A DNA stretch of 64,000 nucleotides. Origin: Tetmemena sp. SeJ-2015 (Eukaryota; Ciliophora; Spirotrichea; Sporadotrichida; Oxytrichidae). Numbering within the stretch: the first letter of the stretch is position 1; every line of letters begins with the position of its first letter. A program made the position numbers and the translations under genes. This document shows positions 36,301-50,900 of the stretch, piece by piece. The notes beneath the pieces were generated by a model, which did not search any database, was not told the DNA's origin, and saw only the letters and a list, made by a program, of their open reading frames with translations. The DNA is taken from NCBI GenBank assembly GCA_027382625.1, contig JAJKFJ010022340.1:1-64000 (forward strand), given 5' to 3'.

Positions 36301-39300
36301 ATAAGTTAGCTTTAAATAATCCTTTTTAATTCTTTCGTATTCTAATATCTGCTTTAATACTTTAATTTAGTTGTGGAAATGATGCTCGTTGACTTTAAAT
36401 TATATTGCTTCTAAATAAATTTAATTATTTTAAGCTATGAATTTGTATTTAGAGTTACAAAATAGAAAGCTTCGTTCGGAATAATTTTTATAGTGTAAGT
36501 ATCATTTTCTCAATCTGCTACATCAGGAAAGTAAAATTATTTCTTCTGTTTATAATAAACTTCTAATTAGTTATCTGCAAGGCCATCCACAAAATAAGGA
36601 GCAGAATCTATATTTAATATATATCGAAGTTTATAAATTTTAACAATTTTTAAGTAAAAAATTTTAGCCAGTAATTTAAGTTTAAATTTGCTTCAAAATG
36701 AAGAATTTTGGTACTCAGAATTTTGTTCCTAAAATAATTTTTCTAAATTAAAAGACTTAAAATTCACAAATCTTAAAAATTAAATTATCATTTAGAATAC
36801 ATTTTTACTGATTAAAAATTAACATTTTATTAATTTAGCTATAAATCATAAGGAATAAAAATATTTACTCTTTTAATACGAGTTGTTTTAATTTTAAATT
36901 TAACATAATTTTCTCCTGCACTTGTACTAATTTAGTATTAATAGTAAGCCTAGAGTTATATTCTATTAAAAACTAGAAGAAATATTTTATTAAAAGATAA
37001 TTATAGAATCTTCTGGCACACCGTATTTAATCTGCTCACTATTACCATCGCCATTACTATTATAATGTAAAGATTTGAATTTTTGTTTAAATTAGGGGAG
37101 TCATCTGTAACATCAACTTTGAAAGTAGCATGATCAATTGACTACAAATAATTTTAAATTACCTACCCATTAAAAAGGCAGAAGACATAAACTTAATACT
37201 TCGAAATGTCAACACTATCCACTGCATGAATTTTAAATTCTCCGCTTATGCTGTCTAGTTGAAACACACTTGAGAGGGTTTGCTCTTCCTAATTGTCGTA
37301 AGCTTCGAAACTGAAGTAGGGAATTTAAAATAATAACCTTAATCTTAAATGCAAGTGGCCTAGAATTAGAGGTTTATCTATCTTGGAAAGATTATTTTAA
37401 TTTTAAGGTCAAAATTTGAGCTGCGGATCCTATCTTATACTTTATGTTTTGTGCGACCTGTTAGACTCTTCAATATTATTTAGGATTATTAAATAATTTA
37501 AATTAAAAAAATAAATAAAGTTTGACTTAATTTTCAAGAAGTGAAAAATAAAAGTTAGAAAAAAAAAAATATTCTAACTTCTATAAACGAGTTTTTTAAA
37601 CATAAATTTATGGATGATTAATTTATGACTCCTGGCTGGGTCTTATCAACACATTAAACAATAGTGAGCTGTGTGGATAAAAGTTTAGAGAATATTTTTT
37701 TTATTAGAAAGGAAGAGTTAAAACAGGATTCATTAGATACACCTTCACAGCGAGATATTTTATTTTGAGTACCCTGCTCACTGGGAATAGTGTGTCAAAC
37801 GTATTCTCAAAATATTCTAAATCAAAGAAATTAAATCCTTAGCGAAATAAAATGATAATTTTTATTTTATTTTAAGTAAACATATACAATTATAATACTC
37901 TCGGTGAGCTTTATTGAAGTAGGATTCCAATGCCCATAATAAAATTTTATTTATAATCTTACTCCAAAATATTAATCAACTCAGAATATAAATTAGCATA
38001 CATATTAAAAGTACCGAAGTCAGTATTCTTTAAAAAATAAGAAATTTGAATATATATTTCTCATCTCTAAAATAATTTTAGCAATACAATATTAATTTAA
38101 ATTAAATTCTTCTATGATTATTAAGAAAATTGTTCAAAACATATTTTAAGATTCCGATTGCTATTATATTTTAATCATTCTATATTAGTAAATATTTTTT
38201 TTAATTCAAATTTAACAGAGAATTTTAAAAACATAATTTTAATTTTATCTTTTTCAATATATCTATAGGAATTAGCAATTTATTTTAATAAAATATTGGA
38301 AAGAAAACATTCCCAAATCTAAAAATTCCGATTTTTCATCTGCTTAAAATGAAATAAATTTTTCTTCTTTAATTTATTTGCACCAAGGATGAAGAGATTT
38401 TCTTCTCTATTAAGATAAAATTTCCCAGAAGAAAATGCATATTGAATTTCATACTCGCCTATATAACCACACAAGCACCTATTTATAAAGCCAAATTATT
38501 AATTCTTAATTTGATGGATCAGGATAAGTTAGAAGCGGGTTATTCAACTAAAATGCAACTTTAAGATCAAATCCTATAATTAAGATCGAATAAGCCTATA
38601 AACCAAAAGAATACTCTATGTTATAACTAGAAGAATCTGTTTTTTAAAAAAGAGTTGGATCCAAACTTAAGATTTCAAAACTACTCTAGATAAAAGTTTT
38701 CGTATTTAAACTTATTAATTTCATAAATTTGGCACGATAGTCTACTTTAAGGAGCTTTCGCATTCAAAATAAGTGTAAGGAAAATATATTTCTTATTATA
38801 ATTATTCATAATAAAAATACTTTTTAAGAATGAAAATTTATCAAAAATTGGATTTTATTGATAGGCTTAATTGTTCGTATGAAAAGTAAAAAAATAATAA
38901 TCTAGTATGCAGTCCATAAATTTTGGAAGTAAGGCCTTAGCAAGAAGCTAATGCAAAATAACTCATTTCCTAGTTTGGAATGTTCAAGAACTTGAATACT
39001 AGGAAATCAAAATTATAACTTTAAGCACTCTTGATATTTCTAAATAAGTATTATTTTTATATTGTAAAGATTGGCTATCTATATTACTAAATTCATTTAA
39101 TAATTTTAAATTAAAATTGAAATATAATTTTTTAATTTTTATTTATATTTTTTTAATTATTTTAATGAATAAAATTTTTAAAGAATAAATAAAATTTATT
39201 TCCTATTTTTTAAATTAATTCAAAATTTATAATGCCCCATTGTCAAATTCAGCAAGGACAAAATTTATATATATTTCTATTCATAAATTAGCAGAAAATT

Positions 39301-42300
39301 AGAAAAGATAGGTTATTTATATTCAGAATCATACAGATTAAGTGAGAATTAAGAGCTATAACTTTCTAAAGAGTTTAATTTCATTTTAAGTATCCTTATC
39401 ATTCTATAAACATTATAACATTCTTCTTTAATTATATTTTATATTTATCATTTGTCATTTACTCTGTTATATTTATTTTTATTAACATTTCATTTTTAAT
39501 AAATTATTTCTTAATTAAATTTTCGCCATATTATTAAATCTGTTCCTCTCGTTAACTAAAATATAGCATAGGCATTATCTTAGGATGTTTAAAATGCTTA
39601 TTTTTATGTTAGAATTATATCACTGCAGACATCTAAAATATTAAATTCTTTTATCATCCATATTTATTAAAATAATAAATAAACTATTTTGATGGAGATA
39701 GTTCTCTTTCTTATTTGAAAATTAAATTAATCTTGCAATATACAAAATAAATAAAAAATAATATATAATTAATAAGATTAAATTTTTTTTATATATAGTT
39801 AAAATTTTAATAATTTCTCGAGATTTTGTTTTGTTTTTATTTCAAATTTAAGGTAGAAGCAGTTTTGAATTTTTAAAGTTATATAAGATAGAAATTTAAA
39901 TTAGTATTTAGTTTCAAATAGACGGATTGGATTTTTGCCTCAGGTTAAAATGACAATTAAATAATTCTATTTGGGTTTTAATTATAAGAATTTTGTGTTC
40001 TATTTTTATCTGCAAGAGATCGATTCTTAGCTATAAAGAAATTGTAGAATTTGTAGAAAGTGTTCGTTCTTTACATCCCGATAGTATGAATTTGCAACTC
40101 CTTGTTTAATTAATTTAACAAATTTTTGTTTTAATTTTTTACTAAATAGAAGAGAATGTAAATTCATTACTTAAAAGTTAAAATAAAATTTATTTATCAA
40201 ATCTTAGATAACGGTTTATAGCTTTATGAAATTCTTAATGAAAACTGTTTCAGAGCTAAAATTAATTATTTTATTATTTTTTTATGAATTTTATTAAATG
40301 AGAGTTAAATTTCTGCATTATTTTTTTTATACCAAATATGCGATAAAACCATTTTTTACATTGAATTTTAACGAATTTTTAGTATTTTACTTTATATTTA
40401 ATTGGTAGCGTCACATAATTGTTCAGTCTAAGTAAAAGTTATATGGATTATGTCTTTTTTCTTCCATTTTAAAAGGATGAATATAGAATGACCCCCTCAA
40501 AACTATTAAAATCTACAGTCCAACCAGCTGATGATTTACTTTACAGAAGTTAATACGATGTAGGAGACTATTAAATACTTTTATTTCATACTTTTAATTT
40601 AAAGACTCTTTTTTATTAGCTAAATTTAGTTTAAAACATAATAACCCAGAATTTTATATAAATAAGGTTAGCAATTATACTTCAATATTTTATTAACGCA
40701 TGCGGATATAAGTAACAGTTTTTTTTATAATTACATGTAGATTAATTTTACCAAAGTTTAGATAAAATATGAAATGTTTTAGCCATTATAATGTAATTCT
40801 ATAATCCTAGATTTATCTGTATTTTGTTTTATGATGAATAAGGTATTTAAATATTTGATATTAAATAGTAAAATAAGGATAAAGATTATGAACTATTAGA
40901 ATTTATTTAATACATTTTAGAAAGGTATTTATAATCTTTTTAAAATAAATTTCAAAAGCATATTTGAAATTATGTAATTATCGCAACAAATTATAAATAA
41001 CTAAAAGTTAGAATTAAGATAAATGCTTAAAAGAAAATACAGCTACAAAAATTTTATTAACTTAAGATAAAAATTTATAAAATGGTTTTTACAAAATATT
41101 ATTTTATTCATTAACATTCATTAATACAATACTTCGTTTTAATACAATTTAATTAAATAATTTTAATTGAATTATTTAATTAAAACGAATGTAAGAATAG
41201 TTTGAGGTTGCAACAATAAATACAAATTTTATTATTCTTTAAACAATGAATTTATTAATTAAATGCTGATGCCAAAATATGATTCGCTAACAAAGCAAGT
41301 AGATATAGTCGAATCGAAAATTATAATCTTATGAACTTGAAAAAATTCGTCGTAGTCATAATAAAAATGTTTTTATTATTTTATTAAATTATTTAAGATA
41401 AGCCTAGATCTAAAAGCTTTAAGAATTCAAATACGAAAATTAAGACAACAAGGAATTAATTTAAATTTATTATAAATTATAATAAATTGTCTTATAATAT
41501 TTTAATTAAATTAATTTTTAAATAAAATTAACAATTTTAAGGCCACGCCACTCCTTTTATATTGATGTCTGATACATTTATTTATGTATAATATGCAATG
41601 AGTATAGAAATTCTTTATAATTTAGAGTTCAGATTTATAAATAATATTGAGTATATTAAATACTAGGCATAAAATAATTTGAGAACTAACATCATTGATA
41701 GCAAGAAAATAAGATCTAGATTTTGTAAGTGGCTACATTTGCATAAATTTAAGGTTAAAAATATTTTTTGCATTCCCAAAATTAAACCAGTTCTTTGATT
41801 CGTGAAGGAATCCTTTATATAGAGAGAATCGAAATAGAAATTGCTTATAGATTTAACCCCTCCTAATATTTGGAAAGGAACTGTGCTTATATCTATTATC
41901 ACTAAATCTTTTCCGTAATTACTAATAGTCGAAAGAATGTACAAGCGATTTGCAGAGTCTAAAGACATAAACAGAGGTATTGATCTCTCCTCCTAGTTCA
42001 TATTGGACTTAGACTTAAAGTTAAATTGTTTCACAATTTTAAAAAAGTCTTTAAAATTGAAATAATTTTTTTTATTGGATATTAAATTAGACTGTTGTGA
42101 ACTATTATTAATCTATGTTTAGAGAAAGGAGGTAAGATTTATAGTAATCTTAAGTCAATAAGTGAAATACTATGTAATCTAAATTCATTAAGAAAAATAT
42201 GACACAGATAAAAATAAATTTTAAATTTTGTGCAATCTATTGGACTTCAGCATTATTTTAATAAAAATATAACTTGCTTTTTTTATTGATGGAGCTACTT

Positions 42301-43720
42301 CAAATTATAACTTAGAGTTTAATAGAAACTAAGATAAGATAAAGGATTAAAAAGGAACTTTAAATTAAAATTATCAGATCTTATCTTCGCATCTTACTAC
42401 ATAGCTTTTAAAAATAAATTAAATCCTTTATAACTTGTGATATAATTAACTTTTTGAAACCTATAAATTATGACTATAATATGGAAGATATTAAATTGCT
42501 AAAGGAGTTTGTAATAACCAAAATCATTGCCTTCATTATCCCTTTCTTAAGATAAATTAGCCCGCAATCATTTTGAATGAATCTGATAGAGAATTGGAAA
42601 GCTGTGAAGACAATAATTGACTACCTGCAAACGCAATTTAAGTCTATGAGAAACCAGCATCTTATTATATATATTTTTTAATCATAATGGCACACATCCA
42701 ATTTATCAATAGTTTTGGAAAAAAATAAATTAAATAAATAATCTTTAAATCACAAGAGGGGGTGAGATTTTATTTTAGAAAAGTTATGATTTTAAAAACA
42801 TTGATTATAAACTATAGAGAAGTTAAAGCTATTATAATTTATACTTATCAATACTGAATTCCCAGTTCAATACTAGTATCTTCAGTTTGTCCAAACCATC
42901 TAGGAAAGGCTTTTGCTGAAAATGCAGGATACAGAGTTTCAGCATTCGTCAAATTCTAGATTAATATAATATTTAAAAGAAATCCTTAGCATAAATTAAA
43001 TGGGAAAAATATCTTAAATTTAATTGACTTTATTTATTCTAGTTAAACTATTCTAATAAACTTCCTTTCGAGGAAAAATAGAATTATAAGCTGTGTGATC
43101 GGATATAATTTCATAAAATAACAACTCGGGTTTAAAAGTTAGAAAATATAATTTTATAGATAAATGATAAATAACAATTCTCGCTTAGGTTTATTATTAT
43201 GGTGAGAAGGATAATTATAAACTACGTCATTATGAATTTACATCGCAAAATTCTGCTAGTCAACTTTTTTTTCTTACTTCCTTTGATATAAATGTGCTAA
43301 TTTAATTTTTTTAAATGCTAGTCTTTTCAAGGTTGATATAGATTTTAGAGTGGTGAAAATAATGAAATTGATGAAAGTGTTAGTCCACTTTTAGTTATTA
43401 GCATTGAGAGAAAGGGATAATTTTTACTTTAGCATTACATAGGTCTATATATAAACATCTTTGGTATTTTAATTTTAACTAATCGCAAATGCGAACAGAT
43501 TTTACACCGATAGTATCTTAAAAATTATCATCCTATTAATTTTAATAGAATAATAATGAAGAACAATAAGTAGGTACGAACTAATATTTTCTGTTCAGAC
43601 GATTTTTAAAAAAATTTTGAGTTTGCTTCTGTAAGGCCTAGACGAACAAGGACGAAACTCTTGCCATCTATGATAAAACTTAGTTCTGTAAATGCTCCTT
43701 GCCCGCCAAGTGTCGCAAGA
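33355..43720 (-). CDS. Gene D: large multi-spanning surface protein, paralogue, IES-interrupted
   Basis: Minus strand; TGA at 33355-33357 ends a polar tail ('YSPDQLKEQKIHTTSHFDDL'). Core, from the C-terminus up: 'NRLAITNEVMITVLTYTFIP' and 'GIQTVLITTINIASLTLLIK' (34.05-34.25 kb), 'FFLESFLEILLCALIGLDFI' (34.6 kb), and the PANTL-type segment with 'LASFNLIPVD' equivalents (34.9-35.05 kb). Extracellular parts follow: a cadherin-like module at 36.4-36.6 kb, 'LTIVQCVDKTQPGVINQ' at 37.65 kb and 'EYEIQYAFSSGKFYLNREEN' at 38.4 kb. Further N-terminal blocks are 'ANRLYILSTISNYGKDLVII' (41.9 kb), 'YPAFSAKAFPRWFGQTEDTS' (42.9 kb) and 'GGQGAFTELSFIIDGKSFVL' (43.65 kb). The last two have counterparts in C and F. 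Over 10 kb in the germline with long spacers, it is the most interrupted copy. Confidence 0.72.
39010..41640. other. AT-rich spacer inside gene D
   Basis: 2.6 kb with stops everywhere and no credible segment in either strand. It separates the 38.4-kb block from the 41.7-42.0 kb block. No repeat was recognised by eye. Confidence 0.5.
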
Positions 43721-44936
43721 AAAATTTTAAGAAAAAATAATTTGACTGATTTATTAAATTCCACAATTATAGGGAACATTCTAGCAACATGCCTATTATA
43801 GATGGTTTTGAAGATACTTCTCTAAATTTCAGTAAAATACAAAAAACAGGCTACTTACTGTAAAAGCTAGCTTCCTAGCAAGTCATGCAAAATTGGAGCT
43901 GACAGATAGTATAAAAAATAATTTTGGTATTCAATAAATAAACATATGAAAATTTATTAATAGATAGATTCACTGGAATTTTTGGGGGCAGCTTAGATAT
44001 TTTCTAGTAGTTTAACGTCAGCTAAAGGAAATCGAGAATTCTAAAATATAGTCCATTAATTTGCAGAATCTTATAACTATTAACATTTACAAAGAGTGGT
44101 AAAGCCCTCTTTATTGCGATGACTCGCTGTAAGTCACATATTACATTTTAAAAATTGAGATGATTTCATAAAAAATTAAGGAATTATTAAGTTCATCATC
44201 TCTATATTGAATAATTGATACGGTCGATTTTTAATTTTAAAAACTATCATTCTGCCAAATAATTCATTAAAATATAATTAGCTTACTTTTTTTATCCTTT
44301 AAACAATCGGTCGATTTCGTCTAAAATAAAAGACATTTCCAATCTCTAAAATTGCTTTGAGAATATTCTTTATTATAATTAAGTTAATAACCACACTTTT
44401 TTAAAAATAGAATTATCTTTTTGACATTTTTATTTATTTCTAATGAGAAATTTATTTAAGAAACAAAATGGATTCTGAAATAAAATTATGAACTTCAATA
44501 TTTATTTAAGATAATATTTTTTTAGGTTTTAGCATTATTTCTCCTCCTTTTAGATTTAATTTTTCCAATTTTCTCTTGTATATTAATTTCATAATCTTGA
44601 TACTCTTCACTTAGGGATAAATATTATTTTTTATAGATATTCCAAACGAATCTGATTTTGAATCATTAAAAAAACTTTATTATGCGTTCTCATTTTCAAA
44701 ATCAATTATATAAAAATATAGAAAGATAAGATAAATAGCGAAGGGAATCGTGGGTTATAAGAATAAGTTCTAAGCCCAATTCTTATTTAAAGATACGAAT
44801 ACAAATATAATCAATAGAAAAGGACTTTGGTTTTTAAATACATAAATTTCTATTTAATTAGAATTATTTTATATCTTTGTTTTATTTTGAATATGTACAA
44901 TCTCAAATAAAACAAACATTGTAATGTTTTTTGCAT

Positions 44937-47900
44937 TCATACTTTATTTCTCTTAATTAAATATTATTTTAAGTACTATAATAAAATATGAATCTTAATA
45001 AATAATTAAAATCGCCTCTTTCTGGTGTGTTTTTCATATTAATTTCTTTGGTGAATTGTGACTCCTAGGAAGTATTTGAGATTTACTAAATATATTTTCT
45101 GGTTCTTTGCTTTATTCTTCGAATTTTGTAATATAGAACTATTTTAGCAACTAAATCTTAGGCAATGGTAGTTGCGTTCGTAAGAATCTGAATCACTATT
45201 ATACAAAGAATATTATTTAAAAGTATAAGATAGCTATAAATTTAATAATTATCATATACATTTGTTTTTAGTAAACTTAACTAGATTAACTAAGAAAGTA
45301 GAATTAGGAACTTATAAAGTAGTCATTCTAATTTTTAGAAAAGCTTCATCCACCCAACAAATAATCTTAAATATAAAATAGCTTCCTATTAATAAATCCT
45401 GATTTGTTTATGCAAAAATGAAGCATAATAAAGTGATTTAAGGATAATTTAATTTCCGGAGATGATGATAAAAAAAATTTTAGCATTCTCTTACGTAACA
45501 TATTTTGAAATAAATCTTCTTTTCATTCTATATCAATGAATAATACGATAGGCACATAGCAATAAATAAAAAGTAATGATGATAAAATATTGTAGCCCAA
45601 GAGAGCTCTTAGGTGTTTTTCGAAGGAGAAGGCTGCAGTGAAAGGGATGCAGCCATACTAAACCAAGAGCAGCAGCATTTCATTCACTACTGACTGAGTG
45701 TTCATACTAGAATTATAAATAAAGAAGACTCAAAGGGCTTGACAATAAGAAGGAAGCTTGTTGAAAGTAAAGAAAGAGTTGTAAGTATCAGCAGAGCTGC
45801 TCCTTGATTGTCTCCAAAGAAGAATAGACAAGATATATAGCTTATCTTTCTCAACATTTAAAAATATTTGTAAAGGTTGATATGCAAGAGCAAATTTATT
45901 TCTCTTTAAATCTTCTATTAGAGCTCCATAGTGATTCTTAAAATCTGGGACTATTCTTATTCTCCAAAAATGTATAAAATGTGAGAGGAAAATGATGAGG
46001 GGTTGGCTATTACATTAAAAAATAGGTTATTATTAGCTCATTAAGGAATCAAGTCTATATTAAAAATATCCATCCACTTCATTATTGAGCAATAAGTAAT
46101 TTTATAAATAATTCTGGGCACTATTTTTTATAAAGAAAAATAATTTAGAACCTCTTTCTCTCTTTTGAATTTTACAAATAAACTTGTATTGAATGAGAAG
46201 CCTTCATAATACAAAAATTATAACTATATCATACAAATTGAGTTTTAAGTGTTAGAAAAACTTTTCTCAACCCCTGACATTCATTTTAATGATATTTAGA
46301 TGAACTATTACTAATTTAAAGCACTTCTCTTTGTGAATTTTTCTCTAGCATTCGATTACTTAGTTTCCTTTTCAGCTTGAAAAATTCTGTCTAGTAATTA
46401 TACCTTAGTTTATTTCAAACTTAAGATAACCATATGCCTTTAAGGTTTGCTATAAGGCTTAAAAATATAATATGAGCATTTATTTTAATAAAATGGAATA
46501 TCATCTGAAGCGAAAAGAAGACTGGTAAACAATTTTAAATAATTAAAAACATAATTTAAACCTATAAATTTGTATTAGAGTTTAGAAAGATAGACAAAAT
46601 CAGAACAATTATGCTAAAATATACTTATTTTTTTAAATTAACATTATTTTAAAATATAGTAAAACATTATGATTTTTTAGACTAGTTTTAAACAAATAAA
46701 GGACATAAGTAATCAGAATGGTAATAACTTTTTAATTCAGGAAAATAAAATTTATAAATGAAAATAACATAAATGTTGAAATAGATAGGTGTCAGAATAT
46801 AAAAATGTCATTTTTATTACTATCAAATTTTTTTAATTTGGGTTGATGAGTAAGATAAAGGAGATTTATAAAGAATTCGCTAATAAAATATTTCCAACAA
46901 TTCCTGCGTTGGAAAGCTAGCGTGAATAGTATTTATTTTAAAGAGCAAATTATGAATTATTTGTTTTTAACAAATTTACAATTATTAAAATAGTAAAATT
47001 TAGTTTAAAAACATTTATTTTACCTTATTTTTGGATAAAAAATATGGTAATAATTCTGTAGACCAGCTTTTCTAAAACTTTTTAATTGAGCAATTTTAAC
47101 ACAAAATAAAAAAATTCTTTTTAATTTTAATGCTAGCATAACTGCTTACAACTTCTCCGTTGTAACTGAATGATAACTACAAATAAACTTTTATCTCAGT
47201 AAAGTTTCTTACACCATATATTCCAATTAGAGCGCACAAATACTACTCTAAATGAGTTTCAATAAAATACCTGACAATTGCTCCTTGGTTCAATTTGCTT
47301 CCCAGCCATTTGAATAATCTAAGGTTAAAGATATTTAATTTTGGGAAATATTCCACAAATGAAGCAAAAAATATAAAAGCATTTACAATTTTGTAGAATT
47401 TATTATATTTTTTTATGAGATATCTTGTACTTTAAATTTTAAGCTCAAGATAAATAGAGTGATTCGGCTTTATCTCAGTCTCAAATTAAAGATAGTTAAA
47501 AATTAAGATTAAATTTAATAAAAAAATTATTTATAAAAACTTTATAAGTTTTATATGTTTGGTATCATAAAATGTATTCTTTGAGGGATTACATACTTTA
47601 TAATATCTGTGAATTAATTTTAAGAGCCTCCTAAATCAATATAATTTCATGTGATTTTTTAAGGTGAGATGTTTTCTCTTAATTTAAGACAATTTAATGG
47701 AAAAGTATTTGTCAAAGTAGCTGTGAATAAATAAATCTACTTGTTTTTGATAATCTAAAATTTGAACTAATCCCAATCTAAATTTAAGATGCACAGATCA
47801 AACTTATCATGTCTTAAAAATCAATAACAAAAAGAGCTGGATTTATAATTCTGAAGGAATATAATTATTTAAATAATTTATCATGTGATTTTTCTCTACA

Positions 47901-50900
47901 ATCATTAACCTTTAATTTGATATTATTATCCAAAGATCTTAAAATACTATTCAATTAAAAATAAAAAATGGCTATGTAGTTTACCAAAGCAATAATTAAA
48001 TTATATTCCTAAGAATTAAGATAAAGAAAATATTTTAATTTGAGTGTATATAATTCAGATAGGAATTAAAAATCATTTTAAAATAGAATCAAGAAACTGT
48101 ATTCCAAAGCAAATAGAATATAAGCATAAAATAAAAGGACTATCTATTTAAAGATTAAACTTGGGAAGTCTAATTTTTAAAAATTTATACAAATGTTAAT
48201 GAGGCTATTTTTAAAATTCAAATTCTGTTATAGAAGTCTAAATAGCGAAATAATTATTTAATTTTAAAAGATAAAGTGAGATAAAATTCTTCAACTTACT
48301 TAATACTTGAGAAGAGAATAGTAACTTATATTTTAAAATAACTTGGCAGAGAGTAATGTAAATCAATTGATAGAAGTTGAGATTAATATAAATGAATAGA
48401 TTTTATATTTCCTAGATAAAACAAGAATCCTTGATTAATGACTAGGTTGTGAGATTCATAGTTCATCATCTAGAATGCGTCGTTGAAGCTTTCCTCGTTT
48501 AGAGTGTCGAATTCAAAGAAGAATTCGTTAAGAACTAGTTTAATATTTAAGCTTGAAATCGTTTTACAGTCAACAGAAAAATAATTTAAAGAAATTAGGT
48601 TAAAGCTGCTTATGTCGTTAATTAGCCCAAAGAGACTGAGAGTGTTTGCAGGAAAATAAATAAGCATTTATAATGAGGAAGCACAAGGTTTATAAGAGGG
48701 AGATGAGTGATAAATTGAAAGTTTTCTATCATGCCCCATAAGAATTAAGCGCTTTGACTCCTAATAAACAAATTCAAACTAATATGAAAATTATTTTACA
48801 TCAGAAAGGAGATAAACATGTTCGAGCCAAATAAAGTTGTGAGGGTGAGTTGAACTGTCAGAGCGGCTGCTGAAGAGATATCTGCAAAGTCTAAAATATT
48901 GTTTTAGTATAAGGATTAACTCACCCTACGAAATTTGAGGTGGGATAGCACTTTCAAAAACATAATCCCGAGGCAAGTAGTAATCCAAAGTGTCGCTGAT
49001 GAAAAGAAATTTGCTCATCACTCTGATTCTTAACCTGTCTATTTCTTCGACTGAAATAGAATCGGCAATATCTTCAAGGTCAAGAGCGATCTAGATTTAA
49101 TTCTTCTACGAGCTTCAAGAATTAATCTATTTTAATTTACGAATTTAGCACTGATATTCTGAAACTTCACATTTCCTCTTTGATCGACAATTTGATTTAA
49201 TAAAACATAAATCATATACAATCTTAACATCCAAACTGATCTTAGTTGGTTTGAGAATGAAGAGTAAATGAGTAAGGTTTTATCGATCATTATTTGTACG
49301 ACTCCCGTAATGGACACTTTCTTAATTCTTCCTCCCATCTCATAGTTTAAAAAGGATTACCTGTTTTAATTAAATTAGTTGAGCTTGTTTAATTAATCTT
49401 TGATTTCAGGAATGTTGGAGCCGTCCTCATTAGAGAAATCATAATCAATTAAGTTTCCTAACTCGTCATATCGTTCATAATTATTAAAGAATTTAAAAGT
49501 TGAAATTTTTAGTCAATAGAATTTTTTAAGAAAAATAAGATAATTTCAAATGATGAGTTATAAGTAATGCAAGACCCCTAAACCATAAATTCAATGTCAC
49601 TTTCATGCTTAAATATTATAATTTTAGTTTTAACAAAATTGTTCTAGCACAAGCAAATTTTGTTAAAAGATTATTATAATTTAAGTTTAATTTGCACTTT
49701 TAATAATCATTTACTCTAAAATAACAAGCAAATACAGATAGGATTGTGTTGCTACATAGAGGCATTCAAAATTTTGTGCTATATTTAAAATCTTTAAGCT
49801 AATTATACTATATAAATATGTTTAATGTTAATGAAATTTCATTTTGGACGTCTACAATAACTTCATATTATTAGTAGGATGAACTATTCTTATTTTTTGA
49901 GGAATACAATCTCAACAGTATTTTATATTAGCCATGAGCATTTGGAGAGGTTTTTAAATTTAGATATTGCTCTTTTCCATTTTGCTCAACTGTTGCTTCA
50001 AAGTCCTAACTTGGATTGTCATAGACAAAATTTATTAAAAAAATTATCAATCTATATAGATCATTTTAAATTAAAATATTGTGACTAATTGAAGCAAATG
50101 GACAATAAAAATTATGGCCTTTATAAAAATAATCTAATGAATACATAAGACACAAAAATAACTTATTTTGAGCTTAATAAGTTGGATTATTTATTTTTAA
50201 ATAAATATTGATTTTAAAGTTTATATATTTTTGTATATAGACAACCATAATATCGCCTTTGACTTTTACCCCGTCTAAAGTTATACTTGGCAGAATTGAT
50301 ATCTTCCTCTAGTTTAAACTCATTGTTATTCATATACAAAACAAATTAAACAAATTTAAACTCTATAATCATAATTTATTTAAAAAAATATAACCAAAAG
50401 AATGGGATAATTTAATAAATAAATAAATTGAATAAAGAGTTTTTACATTGATTATATTTTAATATAAATGAGAAATTATATATCTTTTGATAATTTACTC
50501 TTATATACCTTTTAACCTACTTCATATACAAAAATATCGAATTTATTTAATTTGAAGGTCTTTGAATTAATGGTTTTTAGTATATTATTTATGCAATTTA
50601 ATCACATTAACATTAATTGTATTCTACAGCAACTAAATATAAGAGGTAGAAAATTCTAAAACAAGATATAGTTTCTATAATTTAAAATTTAAAAATGAGA
50701 AGAAAAATATTTCTTCTCAATAATTAAATAAGAGCTTATTAAAGCAATATATTTGATGGGTCTGATGAAAAACTAGGTTGTTCACTGTTATTTTTCTTAA
50801 TTAAAAGCTTTTGAGTGACTTTTGGCATCTGGTATTAAAAATATATTTAGTCCCAAAATTATCCTCAAAGATCAAGGAAATTAAGAAAGAGTAAGTCCCA

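Noticed and set aside
49879..50088. 69-residue plus-strand ORF
   Set aside because: Shadow of the minus-strand gene F module (FEATVEQNGKEQYLNLKTSP), which has the cadherin-like pattern.
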